A stretch of 64,000 nucleotides of DNA from Archivesica marissinica (taxonomy: Eukaryota > Mollusca > Bivalvia > Venerida > Vesicomyidae): NCBI GenBank assembly GCA_014843695.1, contig CM026402.1:13869374-13933373 (forward strand). The letters are read 5' to 3'. Below the pieces are notes generated by a model, which was not told where the DNA came from, ran no database searches, and saw nothing but the letters and a program-made list of their open reading frames with translations. Position numbers and translations under genes: made by a program. Position 1 is the stretch's first letter. Each line of letters begins with the position of its first letter. Positions 57,701-64,000 of this stretch are shown piece after piece.

Positions 57701-60700
57701 ATCAACTAGAAGAATGAGAATAGATTTAAGGGAATGTGTCTGTCAGAATCAACTAGAAGAATGAGAAGAGATTTCAGGGAATGTGTCTGTCAGAATCAAC
57801 TAGAAGAATGAGAAGAGATTTCAGGGAATGTGTCTGTCAGAATCAACTAGAAGAATGAGAAGAGATGGAAGGGAATGTGTCTGTCAGAATCAACTAGAAG
57901 AATGAGAAGAGATTTCAGGGAATGTGTCTGTCAGAATCAACTAGAAGAATGAGAAGAGATTTCAGGGAATGTGTCTGTCAGAATCAACTAGAAGAATGAG
58001 AAGAGATGTAAGGGAATGTGTCTGTCAGAATCAACTAGAAGAATGAGAAGAGATTTAAGGGAATGTGTCTGTCAGAATCAACTAGAAGAATGAGAAGAGA
58101 TTTCAGGGAATGTGTCTGTCAGAATCAACTAGAAGAATGAGAAGAGATTTCAGGGAATGTGTCTGTCAGAATCAACTAGAAGAATGAGAAGAGATGGAAG
58201 GGAATGTGTCTGTCAGAATCAACTAGAAGAATGAGAAGAGATTTAAGGGAATGTGTCTGTCAGAATCAACTAGAAGAATGAGAAGAGATTTCAGGGAATG
58301 TGTCTGTCAGAATCAACTAGAAGAATGAGAAGAGATTTCAGGGAATGTGTCTGTCAGAATCAACTAGAAGAATGAGAAGAGATTTCAGGGAATGTGTCTG
58401 TCAGAATCAACTAGAAGAATGAGAAGAGATTTCAGGGAATGTGTCTGTCAGAATCAACTAGAAGAATGAGAAGAGATTTCAGGGAATGTGTCTGTCAGAA
58501 TCAACTAGAAGAATGAGAAGAGATTTAGGGAATGTGTCTGTAGAATAACTAGAAGAATGAGAAGAGATGGAGGGAATGTGTCTGTCAGAATCAACTGGGG
58601 GATTTAAGGGAATGTGTCTGTCAGAATCAACTAGAAGAATGAGAATAGATTTCAGGGAATGTGTCTGTCAGAATCAACTAGAAGAATGAGAAGAGATTTC
58701 AGGGAATGTGTCTGTCAGAATCAACTAGAAGAATGAGAAGAGATTTCAGGGAATGTGTCTGTCAGAATCAACTAGAAGAATGAGAATAGATTTCAGGGAA
58801 TGTGTCTGTCAGAATCAACTAGAAGAATGAGAAGAGATTTCAGGGAATGTGTCTGTCAGAATCAACTAGAAGAATGAGAATAGATTTCAGGGAATGTGTC
58901 TGTCAGAATCAACTAGAAGAACGAGAATAGATTTCAGGGAATGTGTCTGTCAGAATCAACTAGAAGAATGAGAAGAGATTTCAGGGAATGTGTCTGTCAG
59001 AATCAACTAGAAGAATGAGAAGAGATTTCAGGGAATGTGTCTGTCAGAATCAACTAGAAGAATGAGAAGAGATTTCAGTGAATGTGTCTGTCAGAATCAA
59101 CTAGAAGAATGAGAAGAGATTTCAGGGAATGTGTCTGTCAGAATCAACTAGAAGAATGAGAAGAGATTTCAGGGAATGTGTCTGTCAGAATCAATTAGAA
59201 GAATGAGAAGAGATTTCAGGGAATGTGTCTGTCAGAATCAACTAGAAGAATGAGAAGAGATTTCAGGGAATGTGTCTGTCAGAATCAACTAGAAGAATAA
59301 GAATAGATTTCAGGGAATGTGTCTGTCAGAATCAACTAGAAGAATGAGAAGAGATTTCAGGGAATGTGTCTGTCAGAATCAACTAGAAGAATGAGAAGAG
59401 ATTTCAGGGAATGTGTCTGTCAGAATCAACTAGAAGAATGAGAATAGATTTCAGGGAATGTGTCTGTCAGAATCAACTAGAAGAATGAGAAGAGATTTCA
59501 GGGAATGTGTCTGTCAGAATCAACTAGAAGAATAAGAATAGATTTCAGGGAATGTGTCTGTCAGAATCAACTAGAAGAATGAGAATAGATTTCAGGGAAT
59601 GTGTCTGTCAGAATCAACTAGAAGAATGAGAAGAGATTTCAGGGAATGTGTCTGTCAGAATCAACTAGAAGAATGAGAAGAGATTTCAGGGAATGTGTCT
59701 GTCAGAATCAACTAGAAGAATGAGAAGAGATGGAAGGGAATGTGTCTGTTAGAATAAACTAGAAGAATGAGAAGAGATTTCAGGGAATGTGTCTGTCAGA
59801 ATCAACTAGAAGAATGAGAAGAGATTTCAGGGAATGTGTCTGTCAGAATCAACTAGAAGAATGAGAATATATTTCAGGGAATGTGTCTGTCAGAATCAAC
59901 TAGAAGAATGAGAAGAGATGGAAGGGAATGTGTCTGTCAGAATCAACTAGAAGAATGAGAAGAGATTTCAGGGAATGTGTCTGTCAGAATCAACTAGAAG
60001 AATGAGAAGAGATGGAAGGGAATGTGTCTGTTAGAATAAACTAGAAGAATGAGAAGAGATGGAAGGGAATGTGTCTGTCAGAATCAACTAGAAGAATGAG
60101 AAGAGATTTCAGGGAATGTGTCTGTCAGAATCAACTAGAAGAATGAGAAGAGATTTCAGGGAATGTGTCTGTCAGAATCAACTAGAAGAATGAGAAGAGA
60201 TTGAAGGGAATGTGTCTGTCAGAATCAACTAGAAGAATGAGAAGAGATTTAAGGGAATGTGTCTGTCAGAATCAACTAGAAGAATGAGAAGAGATGGAAG
60301 GGAATGTGTCTGTCAGAATCAACTAGAAGAATGAGAAGAGATGGAAGGGAATGTGTCTGTCAGAATCAACTAGAAGAACGAGAATAGATGGAAGGGAATG
60401 TGTCTGTCAGAATCAACTAGAAGAATGAGAAGAGATTTCAGGGAATGTGTCTGTCAGAATCAACTAGAAGAATGAGAAGAGATTTCAGGGAATGTGTCTG
60501 TCAGAATCAACTAGAAGAATGAGAAGAGATTTCAGGGAATGTGTCTGTCAGAATCAACTAGAAGAATGAGAAGAGATTTCAGGGAATGTGTCTGTCAGAA
60601 TCAACTAGAAGAATGAGAAGAGATTTCAGGGAATGTGTCTGTCAGAATCAATTAGAAGAATAAGAGGAGATTTCAGGGAATGTGTCTGTCAGAATCAACT

Positions 60701-63700
60701 AGAAGAATGAGAAGAGATTTCAGGGAATGTGTCTGTCAGAATCAACTAGAAGAATAAGAATATATTTCAGGGAATGTGTCTGTCAGAATCAACTAGAAGA
60801 ATGAGAAGAGATTTCAGGGAATGTGTCTGTCAGAATCAATTAGAAGAATAAGAAGAGATTTCAGGGAATGTGTCTGTCAGAATCAACTAGAAGAATGAGA
60901 AGAGATTTCAGGGAATGTGTCTGTCAGAATCAACTAGAAGAATAAGAATATATTTCAGGGAATGTGTCTGTCAGAATCAACTAGAAGAATGAGAAGAGAT
61001 TTCAGGGAATGTGTCTGTCAGAATCAATTAGAAGAATAAGAAGAGATTTCAGGGAATGTGTCTGTCAGAATCAACTAGAAGAATGAGAAGAGATTTCAGG
61101 GAATGTGTCTGTCAGAATCAACTAGAAGAATGAGAAGAGATTTCAGGGAATGTGTCTGTCAGAATCAACTAGAAGAATGAGAAGAGATTTCAGGGAATGT
61201 GTCTGTCAGAATCAACTAGAAGAATGAGAATAGATTTCAGGGAATGTGTCTGTCAGAATCAACTAGAAGAATGAGAAGAGATTTCAGGGAATGTGTCTGT
61301 CAGAATCAACTAGAAGAATGAGAAGAGATTTCAGGGAATGTGTCTGTCAGAATCAACTAGAAGAATAAGAAGAGATGGAAGGGAATGTGTCTGTTAGAAT
61401 AAACTAGAAGAATGAGAAGATATTTCAGGGAATGTGTCTGTCAGAATCAACTAGAAGAATGAGAAGAGATTTCAGGGAATGTGTCTGTCAGAATCAACTA
61501 GAAGAATGAGAATATATTTCAGGGAATGTGTCTGTCAGAATCAACTAGAAGAATGAGAAGAGATGGAAGGGAATGTGTCTGTCAGAATCAACTAGAAGAA
61601 TGAGAAGAGATGGAAGGGAATGTGTCTGTCAGAATCAACTGGAATAATGAGAAGAGATGGAAGGGAATGTGTCTGTCAGAATCAACTAGAAGAACGAGAT
61701 GAGATGGAAGGGAATGTGTCTGTCAGAATCAACTAGAAGAATGAGAAGAGATGGACGGGAATGTGTCTGTTAGAATCAACTAGAAGAACGAGATGAGATG
61801 GAAGGGAATGTGTCTGTCAGAATCAACTAGAAGAACAAGATGAGATGGAAGTGAATGTGTCTGTCAGAATCAACTAGAAGAATAAGAAGAGATTTCAGGG
61901 AATGTGTCTGTCAGAATCAACTAGAAGAATGAGAAGAGATTTCAGGGAATGTGTCTGTCAGAATCAACTAGAAGAATGAGAAGAGATTTCAGGGAATGTG
62001 TCTGTCAGAATCAACTAGAAGAATGAGAAGAGAGTTCAGGGAATGTGTCTGTCAGAATCAACTAGAAGAATGAGAAGAGATTTCAGGGAATGTGTCTGTC
62101 AGAATCAACTAGAAGAATGAGAAGAGAGTTCAGGGAATGTGTCTGTCAGAATCAACTAGAAGAATGAGAAGAGATTTCAGGGAATGTGTCTGTCAGAATC
62201 AACTAGAAGAATGAGAAGAGATTTCAGGGAATGTGTCTGTCAGAATCAACTAGAAGAATAAGAAGAGATGGAAGGGAATGTGTCTGTTAGAATAAACTAG
62301 AAGAATGAGAAGATATTTCAGGGAATGTGTCTGTCAGAATCAACTAGAAGAATAAGAATAGATGGAAGGGAATGTGTCTGTTAGAATAAACTAGAAGAAT
62401 GAGAAGAGATTTCAGGGAATGTGTCTGTCAGAATCAACTAGAAGAATGAGAAGAGATTTCAGGGAATGTGTCTGTCAGAATCAACTAGAAGAATGAGAAG
62501 AGATTTCAGGGAATGTGTCTGTCAGAATCAACTAGAAGAATGAGAAGAGATGGAAGGGAATGTGTCTGTCAGAATCAACTAGAAGAATGAGAAGAGATTT
62601 CAGGGAATGTGTCTGTCAGAATCAACTAGAAGAATGAGAAGAGATTTCAGGGAATGTGTCTGTTAGAATAAACTAGAAGAATGAGAAGAGATGGAAGGGA
62701 ATGTGTCTGTCAGAATGAACTAGAAGAATGAGAAGAGATGGAAGGGAATGTGTCTGTCAGAATCAACTGGAATAATGAGAAGAGATGGAAGGGAATGTGT
62801 CTGTCAGAATCAACTAGAAGAACGAGATGAGATGGAAGGGAATGTGTCTGTCAGAATCAACTAGAAGAATGAGAAGAGATGGAAGGGAATGTGTCTGTCA
62901 GAATCAACTAGAAGAACGAGATGAGATGGAAGGGAATGTGTCTGTCAGAATCAACTAGAAGAACGAGATGAGATGGAAGGGAATGTGTCTGTCAGAATCA
63001 ACTAGAAGAATAAGAAGAGATTTCAGGGAATGTGTCTGTCAGAATCAACTAGAAGAATGAGAAGAGATTTCAGGGAATGTGTCTGTCAGAATCAACTAGA
63101 AGAATGAGAAGAGATTTCAGGGAATGTGTCTGTCAGAATCAACTAGAAGAATGAGAAGAGAGTTCAGGGAATGTGTCTGTCAGAATCAACTAGAAGAATG
63201 AGAAGAGAGTTCAGGGAATGTGTCTGTCAGAATCAACTAGAAGAATGAGAAGAGATTTCAGGGAATGTGTCTGTCAGAATCAACTAAAAGAATGAGAAGA
63301 GATGGAAGGGAATGTGTCTGTCAGAATCAACTAAAAGAATGAGAAGAGATGGAAGGGAATGTGTCTGTCAGAATCAACTAGAAGAATAAGAAGAGATGGA
63401 AGGGAATGTGTCTGTCAGAATCAACTGGAATAATGAGAAGAGAGTTCAGGGAATGTGTCTGTCAGAATCAACTAAAAGAATGAGAAGAGATTTCAGGGAA
63501 TGTGTCTGTCAGAATCAACTAAAAGAATGAGAAGAGATTTCAGGGAATGTGTCTGTCAGAATCAACTAAGAATGAGAAGAGATTTCAGGGAATGTGTCTG
63601 TCAGAATCAACTAGAAGAATGAGAGAGATTAGGGAATGTGTCTGTCAGAATCAACTAGAAGAATGAGAGATTTCAGGGAATGTGTCTGTCAGAATCAACT

Positions 63701-64000
63701 GGAAGAATGAGAAGAGAGTTCAGGGAATGTGTCTGTCAGAATCAACTAGAAGAATGAGAAGAGATTTCAGGGAATGTGTCTGTCAGAATCAACTAGAAGA
63801 ATGAGAATAGATTTCAGGGAATGTGTCTGTCAGAATCAACTAGAAGAACGAGATGAGATGGAAGGGAATGTGTCTGTCAGAATCAACTAGAAGAATGAGA
63901 AGAGATGGACGGGAATGTGTCTGTTAGAATCAACTAGAAGAACGAGATGAGATGGAAGGGAATGTGTCTGTCAGAATCAACTAGAAGAACAAGATGAGAT
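54750..64000. repeat. 47-bp satellite, at least 9.2 kb, running off the window
   Basis: Nearly 200 units with GAATCAACTAGAAGAATGAG, AAGAGATTTCAGGGAATGTG and TCTGTCA. The main alternative has GATGGAAGGG instead of GATTTCAGGG; others have GAGTTCAGGG or CGAGATGAG. The sequence at the exon A acceptor (TGTCAACTAGAAGAATGAGA on plus) is a diverged first unit, so the array appears to have grown from the 3' end of this intron. Multi-unit blocks recur, for example around 55020-55110 and 62285-62375. Confidence 0.95.

Overview
The window is eukaryotic: an intron-containing gene, APE-type LINE, MULE and tRNA-derived SINE sequence, several families of terminal-inverted-repeat elements and very large intronic minisatellites. 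The style of the dispersed repeats suggests a marine lophotrochozoan, most likely a bivalve mollusc. That is inference from remembered repeat families, not a database match. A run of exactly 1000 N (35935-36934) marks an assembly gap.

One host gene is visible. It runs on the minus strand, from beyond the right edge to a stop codon at 9859. I can place six exons: A (about 54592-54749), B (26658-26838), C (23976-24121), D (21648-21741), E (18075-18207) and F (9859-11206, terminal). Each is an open block flanked by AG/GT in gene direction, and the codon phases agree at all five junctions (0, 1, 0, 1, 2). Together they encode roughly the last 685 residues of a protein I do not recognise. It carries repeated R-P-V-T-A-P-like motifs and a Ser/Lys-rich C-terminal half.

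Layout in plus coordinates. 1-9300: 22-bp, 37/27-bp, 46/34-bp and 83-bp tandem arrays, plus a TTAA-flanked MITE. 9859-26838: host exons F to B, with introns full of SINEs, MITEs (piggyBac-, mariner- and possibly hAT-like) and arrays of 46, 25, 40, 39, 54, 63 and 28 bp. 27440-28470: 19-bp and 39-bp arrays. 28607-52691: a 24-kb fold-back-like composite. Its ends match as inverted repeats. Inside are two oppositely oriented arrays of an about 60-bp unit (1.35 kb and 12.8 kb) around an about 200-bp scrap of Ty3/Gypsy-type integrase. Its right part is interrupted by an 8.1-kb MULE with a frameshifted FLYWCH-MULE transposase, which in turn holds a 5.7-kb LINE with an ORF1 and an endonuclease/reverse transcriptase. 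52692-54600: small palindromic elements, a 108-bp array and a 21-bp array split by a mariner-like MITE. 54592-64000: exon A, then about 9.2 kb of a 47-bp array that runs off the window.

The two most interesting observations are these. First, at least three of the minisatellites abut exon boundaries of the host gene and carry copies of the neighbouring splice site; beside exon D the copies are in frame. Second, the 24-kb fold-back element shows three nested generations of insertion. All exon and element boundaries were read by eye and have not been tested with transcripts or database searches.
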